Notes: generated from the sequence alone by a model not told the origin. A stretch of DNA of 64,000 bases from Tetrahymena elliotti 4EA (GCA_000231825.2 JH720313.1:752645-816644), one strand, 5' to 3'; positions 46,676 through 59,761 are shown, counted from the stretch's first letter. A program made the numbers and translations.

Positions 46676-48259
46676 TCAATTAGTACTTTTCTTATTAATT
46701 CTAAGATGCTTTTTAGCTTGAGATTATTTGTAAACAATTTTAAATTAAGAATCATTTTTCTCATTATCAATTTCAATAAAGGCACTATTATTGTTCTATC
46801 TGTTTCCATTTTATGACTCTTCATTATTTTATTCACTTTCGTTTGAGTTATTGTTTGAGTTAGTTTCATTTTCTTAGCTACTGTTATCGTTTTCTTCTTA
46901 ACTATTATCATTCTAGTTAGTGTTATTTGAATTTTCATTATTTTAGTCGTTACTGTTATTTTCCTCATTTTTGTTTTTGTTATTTTCTTCATTTTTGTTT
47001 TCGTTATTTCCAGAAGATTGAGTATTATTTTCTTCACTATTTTTATTTTCAGCACTAGTGTTACCATCTTTATCATTTTAGCTATTATTTTCATTTTCTG
47101 CTTCCTTATTGTTATTATCGTTTTAGCTATTACGATTATCATTTGAGTTATTGCTATTGGTAGATTATTCATTTTCATTACCTTCTTGTTAGTTTTAACT
47201 TCCTGATTCATTCTCTCCTTGATTTTAACTTTCATTGGCCTAGCTTCCCTCCTAACTATTGTTTTGGTTTCCTTATTCTTAACCAGATGCCTCATTTTCT
47301 TATTAGTTATCAGAGTTTTAATTCTATTATTAATCATTGCTACCAACTTCATTATCTTATGAGTTGTTTTGTTCATTTTAATTAGATTCACTGTTTTCAT
47401 TGTTCTCAGTATTGTTAGCAGCTGATTCAGAGTTTTAGTTTTCCTAATTTGTAGATGATTCAGAATTGTTATTTTCAGAATTTTAAGATTATTCTTCATT
47501 TTATCCGTTTTGACTATTCTACTAGTTATCTTACTAGTTAGTTTGAGTTTACTCTTAGTTATTATCTTATTATTCTTTATCAGACTATTACTAATTGTTG
47601 TTATCCTCCTAATATTAGTTATATTCATCCTTTGCTTATTTTATAAATCCATCTAATTCAGAATCGGAATTATTGTTAGCTTGTGAATTCCCTTATTATT
47701 GGTTTTACCCTTGTTAAGAATTATTTTATGCCTGATTCTATTATCCTTGGCTATTTTTCTAATTAGCTTCTGCTTCAGTTTGAGCATCAGGTATTTTGTT
47801 ATCAATATCTCCTTATTTTGATTTGTTCTTCCAATCTACTGAGTCATCTTCGCGATCAACTTTTTTTCCTTTTTGAGAATTGAGGCACAGAGATTAATCT
47901 TCATTAAGTTCAAAACCATCATAACAATTTCCACATGTGATTTCATTTAAATAATATTGACAATGGCTTATTAATCCTTTAACACATTCAGTCTTTTGCT
48001 ATGATAAGAAATACTCTTCCATACAAACTAAACATTATTTGGGATTTTAGTCATAAATGTAGCAATTAGAGATTAATTCTTCTTCTTTTGTTTGAGCAAA
48101 AATTAAATTTTTGTATCTCTATTAATGGAAACTCTTATTTTTCTAATATCCTGAACCAATTTAACTTTGGCTAATCTATCTTCTACTAATAATAGAAGTG
48201 CAATTAGCAACACAAATAATTCCCAACAGGAATATTCCTACAGAGAATTTTGCTTTCAT
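46676..48259 (-). CDS. Secreted Asn/Gln/Glu/Ser-rich low-complexity protein
   Basis: A single exon of 527 residues, TGA at 46678-46676 on the minus strand. Residues 1-20 (MKAKFSVGIFLLGIICVANC) form a signal peptide. Residues about 60-150 hold a small Cys-rich region (NCYIYDQNPKQCLVCMEEYF; CVKGLISHCQYYLNEITCGN; CYDGFELNEDQSLCLN), with CxxC-type spacing like a furin/GCC-type knot. From about 170 to 500 the chain is almost only N, Q, E, S, D and K in irregular short motifs (NSE, NNE, SQN), strongly acidic and predicted disordered. The basic end QAKKHLRINKKSTN closes it. There is no membrane anchor, so a secreted or secretory-granule matrix protein is inferred. A long standard-code frame on the same strand at 46672-47628 is an overlap artefact of the repeats. 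Confidence 0.88.
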
Positions 48260-49078
48260 TTCTTAATAATGTCTACCCCTTAAAATGTTTTCTTGATTAA
48301 ATTCTTGAAGTCTTAAGAGATTGTTTGTTTTGTTCTCTATATGTTTATCTTTTTTGTTGTTAATAATTTACAAACAAATCGTTTTTCTTTTAATGAAATG
48401 AATTTTGCAAACTAAATTCAAAACAAAACCATAAAAACGGATCGAAGTTCTCCATAAATTCAATAAATATATGTTGATTTATTCTTAAATCGCATTTTTG
48501 ATTAGAAGATCTTCATTCAAATTTTCGGTATAATTAATAATAATTTTTTTAATTCAATATTAATTAAAAACCATTTTACTACACTTTTATTAAAAAATCT
48601 TTATGTTGTTTATTATATTAGTTAGTTTTTCTAATAGGTTTTATGTACGAACTTCATAGAATGCTCAAAAAAATATTGTGTTTCCAATTAATTTTTTTTA
48701 TTTTATAAATACATTCCTCTTTTATATATTTTTATATTTACCATTACTTCAATAAATACAAAAAAAATAAATATTATTCTAATTTTTTAGATGGATTTTT
48801 AAAAAAAATAATTGATAATATTTTTGGATTTTAAATAAATAATTTGAATATTTAAATTAAAAATTTTTAATGGCTAAAGAACAAATTTTAAATTTAAGGT
48901 GCTTAATCTATTATAAAGAGATTAATTTTCTAATAGGGCTCTTCATAGAGTATTTTTATTTGAGTTGGTTTTTTTCTTTTGAAAATATGTAATACTTTTA
49001 TAATCAAGTTGAAAAAAGTGTTTCTTATGGATAAAGCTAAGCTATTCAGATAAACTGATCAGATTTTTGATATTATTT

Positions 49079-49676
49079 ATTTTGGAATATAAAAATAAAG
49101 GTGATTGATATTCATAATATTTAATTCTTTGAATGTGAAAAAGGATTGATATCATAAAAAGATATTTGTGTCTTACAATTTTAGGATTTCAAAAAATAAG
49201 ATAAGAAATACAACTAAAATAATAATTTGCCTAAGAAAATATTTATTCTACAAACAGTAAGCTCATATCAAAGATTATTGGTCCTTTTATTTTACTTAAT
49301 TTATTTTGAGAAAATGAATATTATTAATAAATGTAAATCGAATAGAGTGGTTATTAAAGAGGTTTATGCTTTTGAAAGTTTTCTACCTTTAAGCTTACTA
49401 AAATACTTATTAATTTTGATTTAAAGAATACAAATGGTAGATTAAATATAATCAAATAAATTTTAATCAGAATAAAACAAAATAATTGAGAAAAATCTAA
49501 TTATGTAAATAAAATTGAAATATATATAACCTATCATAAATTCCATTTCAAATAAAAATAATTCTTTTAGATAACCTCTCAAAAATTTACTTATCTAAAT
49601 TAATAGAAAAAATATTTAATCCAAAGCAAAAAATGTATTTTCATTTCATTTTGTTAAATTAATCTTTTAATTTTGA
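49079..49676 (+). other. Weak ORF, possible gene remnant
   Basis: A TGA-free frame of about 195 codons ends at TGA 49674-49676. It lacks an early ATG. The upstream neighbouring frame (ATG 49027, MDKAKLFRQTDQIFDIIYFG) could join it only through a frameshift or an unseen intron. The composition is partly protein-like (FECEKGLISQKDICVLQF; VVIKEVYAFESFLPLSLL) and degrades into A+T-rich low complexity near the end. No family recognised. A frame this long is only modestly unusual when TGA is the sole stop. Confidence 0.2.
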
Positions 49677-51357
49677 TTACAATATTTCATGAAATTTCTA
49701 AAATAAAAAATGAATTTTAAACTCTGAGATATGTTAAAATAAAACAGAAGTTTTTAAAAAACACTATTAAAGAATAAAATAAATTCTTTAATATTTTCAA
49801 ATAAAAAATACAAAATTTTAATTAAGTATAAAAGAAGTAAGTAGGCTGGCTTATTATCTGTTACTGTAAGATTGAATGATATTATTTTTTAATTTGACAA
49901 AGTCATTTAGATTATTTAAAAATTTATTGATAACTAACTAGGCTTAATATATTTTGTATAGCTTAATATAGACAAAAAAACTCATAAAAGAGACAAAATA
50001 AATTTTAATTACTCCTATAGATTGTTTTTATAACCTAATTTAATTCTAGAAATGATTAAATATGAAGGTATTTACAATTACAATATTCTACAAAATCTGA
50101 CATTACTAATTGATTAAGAATTCAAAAGAAATTTACTTTCTACTTAGAGATAGTCTTATTTGATTATTATTTTTTGATTAACGCATCAATTTAATGCATT
50201 ATTATAATTAGAACCTAATGAACTAATGAACTGATAATTTTTTATATTTCTTTCTCAAAAAATTCTATTTAATTCATTTATAGATATGATGCAAATTATT
50301 TGAATATGAACTGGCAAATATGAGCTTGAAACTGAATATCTTCAAGCCGTTAATAAATATAAATAATTATAATAATTTAATCTTTATTGCATAATTTAGT
50401 TTTTATTTGTAGAACTTTTCTTCACAAAATATTTGCATCTCTACTAGTAATAAATAAACTATTTTTTGAATCTTTTTGAACCTAATCTTTAGTCTTTTAA
50501 GAAAAATTATCTTAGCTAAAATACTTGTTAGTTTTTAAATGTGTTTCTATTGAAATTGTGGTAAAAAAAAGGAATTTTACATTTTCTATTAGCTCTAAAA
50601 ACTAAGAGATTAAGGAAGAAAAAATTTTGTTGCATCAATTAGAAAATTTGAGTAAATTAACAATTTTTGTTAAATTACACAGCAGCTTATTAAAATTTGT
50701 TTTAAAAATTGATTATTGAGTGTGTAACCTTAGTTCATTTCTCTTCTTTAAAAAATTAAATAAATAATTTCTGAGATAAAGTAGTAAGTTTAAATTTTCT
50801 CGACTAAAAAACATGAGCTCAGGATAAAAGAAATTAAAATTTAAGATTTTATTGATAAGCCTCTAGTTCCAAAAAGATATGGGATAGCCTCCAATAATAA
50901 TATTGTTTTTAAATTAGTTATTTTGTTGCATATTCTCAAAAATATGTGGAAAGAAAAAAAAGTTAAATGTTATTTACTTGCTTTAGAAATGGAATATTTT
51001 TAATTAATCAATATCTGTATAAAAATATATTAGCTTAAAAACAAAAGTATAATTAACTAAAAGTAATAATTTTCATTTTATTTTAAATAAAATTTTAATT
51101 TCAAAAACCAAAACAGAATTATTGTGTATATCGACAAAAAATTAACTTGTGATTCTAATGATGCTTAGTTTTGATAAAAATCACATTCTTTCAATTACTA
51201 TTAAGCTAAATATAATTGGAAAAATTATATTTATTTTTTAACTTTTGAAAATCGTCAATTATAAATTTACTCATTTAATTAACTTTGTTTTGTCTATTTT
51301 TTCTCTCTTTTTCTTTTTGAGTAAATTTGTAATTTCAATATTTGTAATTTGAGGATC

Positions 51358-51652
51358 ATGAAATCTATCAAAGATCGTATGGAATATTTCTTTCAATAAG
51401 TTTAAAAGAGTCGTAATTTTAATAATTAGAAGAGTGGTTTTGTAAACATATTTTAATTTTCTGAAAAAATCTAATTAGATTTACATATTTTCAATTTTAC
51501 TTTAGTCTTCAGTTGCAAAAGGATGGAGTATCAATCTTAAAGTATAGATAATATCCAATCATTTCATTGAATTTCAGATTTTTCCTTGCTTGGCTGTTCT
51601 TATAGCTGCTTTAAAAACTATGAAACACTTAATTAGTCTGTCAATAATATGA
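51358..51652 (+). CDS. Possible small two-exon gene, unknown
   Basis: ATG 51358 to 51441 (28 codons, MKSIKDRMEYFFQQVQKSRN...), a GT-AG intron 51442-51505, then 51506-51652 (48 codons plus TGA; includes SNHFIEFQIFPCLAVLIAAL). The join keeps frame and gives 76 residues with one hydrophobic segment. The N-terminal pattern loosely recalls the start of many ciliate membrane proteins, so it might also be a truncated relic. Small size, no family, low confidence. Confidence 0.25.
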
Positions 51653-52348
51653 AGTGATTATTTAGCTATTATTATGGGTATGTTAGATTTCATGCTCTTA
51701 TACATTATTTTGTTCTTAGTCAGGGTGTTTTCTATGAATTTCACTAAGAATTGTTTTTTGGAATTATTTGAAAATAATATCATGAAAACCTTTAATAAAT
51801 TTATATTTAAGAGTAATTTTATATAATTTAGATAGCTTTGAACAAAAATATAGATATAAACACAAAACATATTTAATTTAAGATAAAGTAATTTTGATTT
51901 TTTTCTTATTTTTGGAATCTAAAATCATTGACTGATTGAAATAAAAAACCTATTCACAAATAATAAATAAAAATTTGGTAATAAAAATGAATTAGAATTT
52001 GTTTTTTGTAAAATGCTCTATTATCTAAAAAATGTAAGGGATGATGAATATATATTATTATTTAAATTCTTTTTATAATTTTATGATTTTATACTAAACC
52101 CAAGCGGGTATGATAATTTCAAAATGACAAAAGCTGGCAAATATTACTGGGATTCCTAGTTTATTAATGAAAAGTGGGAAAAAAGTTAACCCTAATTATA
52201 ATTTATATTTAAATAACAAAAAGAAAATAGTAAATAAAATTGATACAATCAAATCTAATCTTCATAAAAAACAAACAAACAAACAACAGAATTCCAAAAA
52301 AACCTTCATTTACCCATATAACAATTTCAATTTTTAGTCACAATAAAA

Positions 52349-54028
52349 ATGAGTGGATTAACTAAAACAATCGATTCAGATGATTTTGCATAGATTTAAT
52401 CATCAGTACCTAAATGTTTTAGTGCCAGGATATCTCAAAGATGCTATAGTTCTTCTAATACAATTTAACTTATTCAAGAAGAAACGAATCTAAATTCAGT
52501 ATTTAGTATCGATAACAATTCTAACACTCAATCTGTATTGAATGTTTCTTCTTCTAGTGATAGCTATCGTAATGTAGAATATGATATCTGTCCTGTACTT
52601 CCTTGTTAAAATCTAAATAGTTAATAGTTAGAGATAGTCTCAAAATTATAGCTGGATAATATCTTTATGTATATCAGTCAGCCCATATTTTAAAATTCCT
52701 TACAGCTTACTAACTCTGGTAACTAGACTGCCTAATAAGAATTAGTAAATAACAATGGACTAAATTTTATATTGGAAGATGAAAAAGAAAATAAAAAGAC
52801 CTTAACAAATTATGGATTGAATTTGTTCAATTCATAATATGGGCTAAAATGTACCTAGGTCAGTATAAATAAAAAAAATAATATTATTTAAGTCAGCTTT
52901 GTTCAAAACGCTTTACTATCTCCTGAAAAACAAGACCTCTAGCTCTAAATGTAAGAAAACTCGTAGCCACCACAAATAAATTAGCAAATGAATTAATATC
53001 AAGAATCACTAAGCAACGTGAATTCAATTTACTAATTTTCTGAAATTCAATTTGAAGCTTCCTCTTAATTTTAGAGTATTAAAAGCAAATCTGAATAAAA
53101 AAAAGGTTGTCTTGATAAAGAAAGCAGTAAACAGCTAATCAAAACATTTGGAATTAATTTTGAAAAAATTTTACCACAATAACAGTTTACTTTTCAAAAT
53201 ACTAAAAAACAAAACAGCTAGCCTGAAATAAAGTTTAAAAATATGATTGAAATAGAAAACTGGGTTAAGCTTAGAATTTCAAGCAAATTAGACTTATAAA
53301 AAAATAATCAAAAGCAATTCCGCAAAGGAGGCTCAAATTACTACATATTTAATTTTGATTAAAAATATTAGCTTGTTAGACAGCTCTTGGATTAGTAATT
53401 TGTCCATTTGATTCAATCAAATATTGATGAAATTGCCTATTCTTATTTGCATTCAGAAATAATAGAATCAGGTATTTCTCTCAAAATAAAATAGCATATG
53501 TAAAACACAACAGAATAAATTTTACTTAATAGCCAAAACCTCTGTATTGATTCAAACTCTTTAAATATTTTTTCATATTCTGATGAACAAATTAAATCAT
53601 TTTCTCTCCAAACTTTGAAACAAATTTTCTAAAAGGAACGTTCTATCTTCTTGAATGAAAATTTACACTTTATAAATCCTTCATACGTTGCCAATATTTA
53701 TTGTCAAGAAACAAATTAAATAATCAAAAAATAAGTAATCCCATAATACATAGTGCTTGAACAATCATATTTTATATAAATTGAGTAGAAGTAGTAAGGT
53801 GATAAAAAAAAATAATCTAAATCTTCCATCATTAAATTGTACTCTAATTCCATAAAGAAAAGTGTCTCCTACCGCTCTTACATCAACCATCAATACCTTG
53901 AGTAATCAATTAAGTTTTAAGAAAAATTTTACTAAGTTTAAACTGCTTGGAAGCGCAGAGGTAAAAATTAAAAAACAAAAAGTAAATACAATACAGATGA
54001 AGATTTGTCAAGCTTAATGACTAATTGA
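52349..54028 (+). CDS. Hypothetical protein, Ser/Asn/Gln-rich
   Basis: A single exon of 559 residues (TGA 54026-54028), coding composition throughout and many TAA/TAG Gln codons. The first about 270 residues are Ser/Asn/Gln-rich and probably disordered (SVLNVSSSSDSYRN; QINQQMNQYQESLSNVNS). Residues about 275-480 look more folded, with alternating hydrophobic and charged positions (KTFGINFEKILPQQQFTF; NMIEIENWVKLRISSKLDLQ; YQLVRQLLDQQFVHLI; NPSYVANIYCQE). The end is basic (KKSVSYRSYINHQYL; AWKRRGKNQKTKSKYN). No signal peptide, membrane segment or known motif is visible, and I do not recognise the family. The start is the first ATG of the frame after an A+T-rich leader. Confidence 0.8.
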
Positions 54029-55757
54029 ATGGGATAATATGAGCCAAATATTTAAATAATAGATTGAAAAACATCAAATAATGTTCTCTAAAAATAAATT
54101 AAAAAGAAAAAAATAAACAAAGTATCACCGATTCCAAATAAATTAATCAAAAAGATCATATTTTGTAATTATAACAATAAATTAACTAATGAATACCAAT
54201 CAATAAAAAGGCAATCCTCTTTGAAAATTTAAATTTGAAATACTAATAACCAATCATTAATAATTCTTCTATTTAAATTTTAATCATCAAATTTGATAAA
54301 AAAGCAACTTTAAAAAATGTCTTTCTTCCACTTAATCTCTTCTCATAATCATAATCAATATGAATTAAATTATGTATGATAAATCAGATATAAAATTCTC
54401 ATTTATTATGTAAATTTCCTTACTCTTTTGAATTTATAATATATATATTTAAATAACTAAGACTACTTTATATTTATTATTAATCATTTAGCATTGCTTT
54501 CTATAACATAATTTACTATTACATTCACTCATTATATACTACTTTCTTGCCTTTTTATTAAAAGCGTAAATAATTAGTAAAAGATTTTTTTTTTAATTCT
54601 GTTGATATGTGATTTGGAATATTAAATATTTTCTTTCTTACATGAAAGATAATATATTCTGATGAGTTTTATTTATCTTTTAATTAAAATTAAATAATCA
54701 TTCAAGCTTAATGCTTCTTTAAGATACTCTACAAACCAATCAAAATCTAGAATTTTAGCTTACAAATAAAAAAATAGGGAATGAATTATTTAAATTAGTT
54801 ATCTGTAGGAAATCTAAAATAATTTACATATCCATTCAATTAACTTAACTTTAAAAACAAATTTTTCTACATTTAGTGAATTTTTAAGTATTTACCTTAC
54901 CAATATATTAATTTTTCATTTTTATTGTAAATTTAATCACAAACTTAGCATAAATGCTTACTTCATTAAAAAATTACATGTTTACAATTTTTTATCTTTT
55001 ACATTTATAAAAAGATTGTTTATAAATAAATTTATGAAAATTAAATTTGTTTGATCAGAATTGATTAGCTTTTAATTAAAAAAATATTACCTTCATAATA
55101 AAATGCAATATAATTTTATATAAAATACACTTATTTGAGAATAATAATAAATTAATTTTATCTCCTTAATCTTAATCATATTTATCTAACAATTTTAATT
55201 AACAATCCTCACGTGATTTCATTCATTTTTTCATTTTCTAAACTCTTCTAGAGACTTTGATAGATATATTAATTTTTTTATTGTAAATGTTTAGAAATTC
55301 CTAGGTATGAAATTTTAAATAACAATTAAAGCCTAAAAGATAAGAAATACATCCTACCTAATTTTTATATTTTTATGAAAATTTAAAATTATTAAAAGTT
55401 AATAATACTGGATAATCAATTTGTTGGTGTTATTTGATATTTGAAAAAAATATACTGAATAATACAAGAAAAGAAGGTCAATTTTCAATCCTCAAAAATT
55501 TTGAAAAAATAATCACGATTTTTATTTATTCATTATTTTTTATGTTAAGAACAATTGTTAAAAAATGAGGAAATAGAGTAAGTAAAAAATTATTTTTTTA
55601 AATTCCACATATATTTGAAAATTTGGTAAAAAATCTAAAAAATTTAATAAATAATTTTATTTCTCCTAAGATATGTCAAACAAATAAAAAATTATGTTTG
55701 AAATAAAACAATATTTAAATTATTCTAGTTTTTATTATTAAAAAGCCTAATTAATAT
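54029..55757. other. A+T-rich intergenic region
   Basis: About 1.7 kb between the 3' ends of two convergent genes. No feature recognised, including no evident terminal repeats flanking the reverse transcriptase gene on this side. Confidence 0.6.
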
Positions 55758-57674
55758 TCAGTCATCATAGTATGGTTATTGCTCTTGAGAAACATTTGGA
55801 AAATTTTGAAAACCTAGTTATTTTTTTAGAAATTGAATAACCTTAAATCTACATTTATCCGTCATTATTTAATTCTATTTTTACAAATGCTTTAAAGCAA
55901 AAAACTACTGTATTTAAGAGAGTTTTGTTAATTTATTTTCTAAGGATTTATTAATGTATTCAATTTAGGTTTATCCTTTAGTTTTTCGACCTAATGAAAA
56001 TATATTTAAGAGAAATTTTTCAATAGATTCTTTTGGTAAAAATATTTTTTCTTAATTCTCAATTTTAACATTCTTTAGTAAATCCTTTCCAAATAGAACA
56101 AACTGTAAACTGTGTTAGAATTCAAATTTTTCAGCTTTTAAATTATAAGCATGACATTCACCTTCAAAAATTGTAAGTAATTACACTTTCGGTTTGTTTA
56201 TTGTAAATCCTAATTTATTTAGATTGTTTTCTAACTTTGTTAATTTTTATTCTAAAGATTCCATGAGATTATATTTATCTTCACTATTAGAAGGTTTTAA
56301 TTCTATAAAAAAATCATCTAAGTAGTTAAAGCTAAGAGAAAAATGTTCTTCAAAAGTATTGTTTATTATCTTCTTTATTATTTCACTTATATATGTAAGT
56401 ATATAGGTATGAAATACCTCACCAATAAATATACCTTTCTTAGTTTTTATTTCTACTTCTGTAGAATCATTGTTTACAAAATAGATTTTCCTTTTTCTTA
56501 AATAGTTAGCTATCTCTGGTAGATTAACTAATTTTTCTACTAAATCATAATCTACATTTAAATGAAAGTCTTTTAAGTCAATATAAAGATATGCTTTATT
56601 ATTTTCTTCATTTGAATTTTTGGTATCTTTTTTATCACTATTTTTTATTTTATTTATTATTTACTTTAATAAATAGTTTTATGGAGTAAAATTCATTTTA
56701 AAGAGGTCAGTATAAAACATAGATTGCATACATGTAATAGGCTAATTTTTTACTGCAATTCTATACTTACCTTTCCTTAATCTAACTTAAATGTAGATTT
56801 TATCTTCAAAATCTTAAGTTATAATCTGAGGCAATTTTTTGTTTATTATGTGCTTTTCATCAAATCTAAAAGAACCTTAAGAAGAAAGTAGAGGATGATA
56901 TTTTTGAAAAATCTCCTTAATATATTCTTAGTCAACTTCAAAATTGTTAATGCTGTGTGCTAAGTGTTCCTTTACTCTTGCAGAATTCCAAATATCTTAT
57001 TACTATAAATCAAATTTTTAATTGAAGATATAATTTGGCTTAATTATTTTGGTATCTTAACATCTGATCCATTCCAAAAACAATTCAAATTCCAGTTTAT
57101 TTTTAGAATTTAAATATACAAATTTATGTTCACCTTTTATTATTTATTCTTCTAATTGTTGATCATTAATAGGACAGAAGCAAAATTCTACAATACTTTT
57201 ATGGAAGATAGTCAAACTTTAAAAATATTGTGAATATTTGTTAACAAATTCAATAGTTTTTTCATAACTTTTATTTAATTTGGTGAATGCCTTTATCAAA
57301 ACAAATTTATTATGATTCATAATAAGGAGCCTTACGTTTTTAAATAATGCTTCTGATTAGATGTATTTCATAAAATTTTAATCTATTTCTTAGAATTCTA
57401 GCAACTAAAATATCAAAGATGCTGTTATCTGGTCTTCTACTTCTAAGTTTAAGCAAATTTCTAAAAGATCTTTAATGTCAATAATTTTAGCATAAGAATC
57501 CTTTTCTTCTACTTTAACATGAAATTTATATGAACATTCTTCTGTTAATACTTCTTTTTCTTGTCTGTTAGGAACTTAAAAGAAGTATTTCTCATTTATC
57601 TTGATCAAATTCTTTTTTGCTTCACTCTTTTATGTAGATAAAATTTTGTTAAGATCGTATTTAAAGTAAGTCAT
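55758..57674 (-). CDS. Intronless reverse transcriptase domain protein
   Basis: A single exon of 638 residues (TGA 55760-55758 on the minus strand). Residues about 320-520 form an RT palm/fingers region. Motif A is YLYIDLKDFHLNVD with catalytic Asp366. A motif-B-like KKGIFIGEVFHTYILTY follows, in which the usual PQG/SP signature is altered. Motif C is NYLDDFFIEL with the complete Y-x-D-D box at 451-454, and motif D is LNKLGFTINKPKVQLL. All three catalytic Asp are present, so polymerase activity is plausible. The N-terminal about 300 residues are helical (DIKDLLEICLNLEVEDQITA; KYSQYFQSLTIFHKS) and unassigned. The C-terminal about 120 residues lack a recognisable endonuclease, integrase or RNase H. 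It is not telomerase-like around motif C. It may be a retroelement remnant or a host-retained RT gene; the sequence does not decide. Confidence 0.88.
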
Positions 57675-58353
57675 TATTCTTAATTTATTTTCTTTTGTCT
57701 AATTTTTATTTTTTTTTAAATTAATTAATATTAAGATATTGAAAGCGATTTTTAAAATAATTAACAAAATAAAATACTTTTATTTTCTTGTCATCAATAA
57801 AATACTTTTATTTAGCATCATTTAAAATACTTTTCTTGTATGTTAAAATTATTTATTTGTGAATAAAAGTAATTTTAAATTGGTGTTTCCTGTTTATACA
57901 ATCAAATTGTTTTATTTTAAATATAATTTAATTTAATATTAAAAAAATGACATTTCAAATGAATGATGTAAATTGATCCAAATTTAAGATATGATGTTAA
58001 AAAATTTTAATGTTTTATCTTTTATGAACAAACTAAAAAAACAAAAGAAATACAAATCTTTTTTTATCTGATGAATAAAGGAATATAAAAAAATAATTTT
58101 CTCATTTAAATATTAATAAAGCTCATTAATAAAAAAAACTTTCAAATTAGAAAAAGATTTTACAAAAAATAAATTATAAGATGTTTTCACATTTCTCTCT
58201 TACTTTGACATAAATATTGCATTTATTTAATTATAAATGAACTATTTATTTAGGATGTTTAATAAAATTAGTGATTTCAATAAATTTTACTTTTTTTAGA
58301 AGATAAGGAATTTTGTTTGATTTTTAATAATATTAAAAGATTGTGCAATTTTT
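57675..58353. other. Intergenic region between divergent genes
   Basis: About 680 bases of A+T-rich DNA upstream of both the RT gene (minus) and the Cys-rich gene (plus). No motif recognised. Confidence 0.6.
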
Positions 58354-59110
58354 ATGAGATACCTATTAATAATATTATTAGCAGCTTCATTTTGCTCTTG
58401 CACACAATAATGGAATTGCAATGAGACATATGCTATTGAATAATTCAAGCTCAAAAATTCTTCTGGTATATTTTTGAATTATACTTCTGACCCCTATTAA
58501 AATGAAGATCCTACTTACATTTTAGAAGTTAAAGAAAACCTTTTGTAGAATAACACCTTCTGTGGTTTACGTTATACTGATTCATCTAAGATTAATTATG
58601 AGCTTAAAACATTTGAATCTTTAGAAAATCTCCTTGAAAATTAGTTTAATGTCACTCACAAAGGTAAATAAAATATTCATGAACAATTTTAATTCCATAT
58701 TTTTATTAGGAAAGTGTGGTGTATGTTCCACTACTTAAGATCTTGCTGTATACCTTGAAAAGGATTTAACTTAGCCTGTTAGATAGTGTGGTTTAAGATA
58801 CTTTTATTCTAAAAAGTAGAATATTTAATGTCTTTTAGATTTAGGATTTACTTATCCTTGTGCCTAAATTTGGTATTATAATACCATTAACACTAGAAAG
58901 CAGTGTGGAGGAATATGCTTTTTATCCTACATAATAAGCTAACCCTTTATTGTAGACGGACATCTTAATAGATGTCTATAGTGCGATGAAGATAAATCAG
59001 GTCCTATTTTCAAGTATGAAAGTGGAAGAACTAGAAGAAACTCAGGAATTGATTCAGAAATATAACGTCCTAGTGATAGTATTTATAACATGGATCATTG
59101 TTATTATTGA
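58354..59110 (+). CDS. Secreted Cys-rich protein with GRTRRNSGI motif
   Basis: Two exons: 58354-58663 and 58710-59110, joined over a 46-nt GT-AG intron; 236 residues, TGA 59108-59110. Residues 1-16 (MRYLLIILLAASFCSC) are a signal peptide. The mature chain has about 15 Cys, several in pairs (GKCGVCS, QCGGICF, RCLQCDE), and the tail contains the segment CDEDKSGPIFKYESGRTRRN followed by SGIDSEIQRP and a C-terminal DHCYY. I recall this GRTRRNSGI-type tail from other ciliate and algal secreted proteins but know no function for it. An extracellular or lysosomal location is inferred. The frame continues in phase across the intron, and the alternative frame ending near 59276 is a shadow. Confidence 0.87.
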
Positions 59111-59761
59111 AATATATTCTTATTTGATGAATAAAATTAGAAAAAACAAAAAAACTTATGTTATTTTGCTTTGCTTTCATTTTATATTTAGACATTTATA
59201 TCATTTACTATTAAAATATTTTAAAAATAAAATACAAATCTCTTGTGAAATTTTTGTAATTTTTCCATATTTTTGAACATTCCAAAATCATTCTTTACTT
59301 TTTCGTTTTTCTTCTTCATATCATTTCCTAATACTTATAATATTATCTTTTAGGATAAAGTATCTATTTTTGTTATCTAGAAAAACTTAGATATAATTAC
59401 TACTTTGAAAAACTTATTAAGAATTGACCAAAAAAAAAATAAAATAAAAAACAATAAATCAATCAATATACTTCAAAATTATTTGAATTCTATTATTAAA
59501 TTTATTATCTAGAAAAAATATTATCAAAATTTCTCTCTCTTGGATTTCACATTTATCCAAAATACGAGGAATGAGAGATAGAGAGATTATGGTATTATAG
59601 AAATTTAAAATTGATTTTTTATTAATTGATTTAAAAAATACAAGATTTGTATTCTAAAATTAATTAACAAAATTTTACTTATTCTTAAAGTGAATTATAA
59701 ATGGTAAACAATTAGAAAATTGATAAAGAAGATAAATAAAATCTTAAATTAAATTAATTTT
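59111..59761. other. A+T-rich intergenic region between convergent genes
   Basis: About 650 bases, no feature recognised. Confidence 0.65.

Larger units (their letters stand above)
48260..52348. other. Long gene-poor A+T-rich region
   Basis: About 4.1 kb of A+T-rich DNA. Two weak coding candidates (49079-49676 and 51358-51652) are listed separately; otherwise nothing is seen. Confidence 0.55.

Noticed and set aside
46672..47628. 318-codon standard-code frame on the minus strand
   Set aside because: It is an alternate-frame shadow of the Asn/Gln-rich secreted protein. Its Ile/Lys/Thr/Met-only composition reflects the shifted repeats.
58986..59276. 96-codon standard-code frame
   Set aside because: It overlaps the Cys-rich gene in another frame and continues into noncoding A+T-rich DNA.
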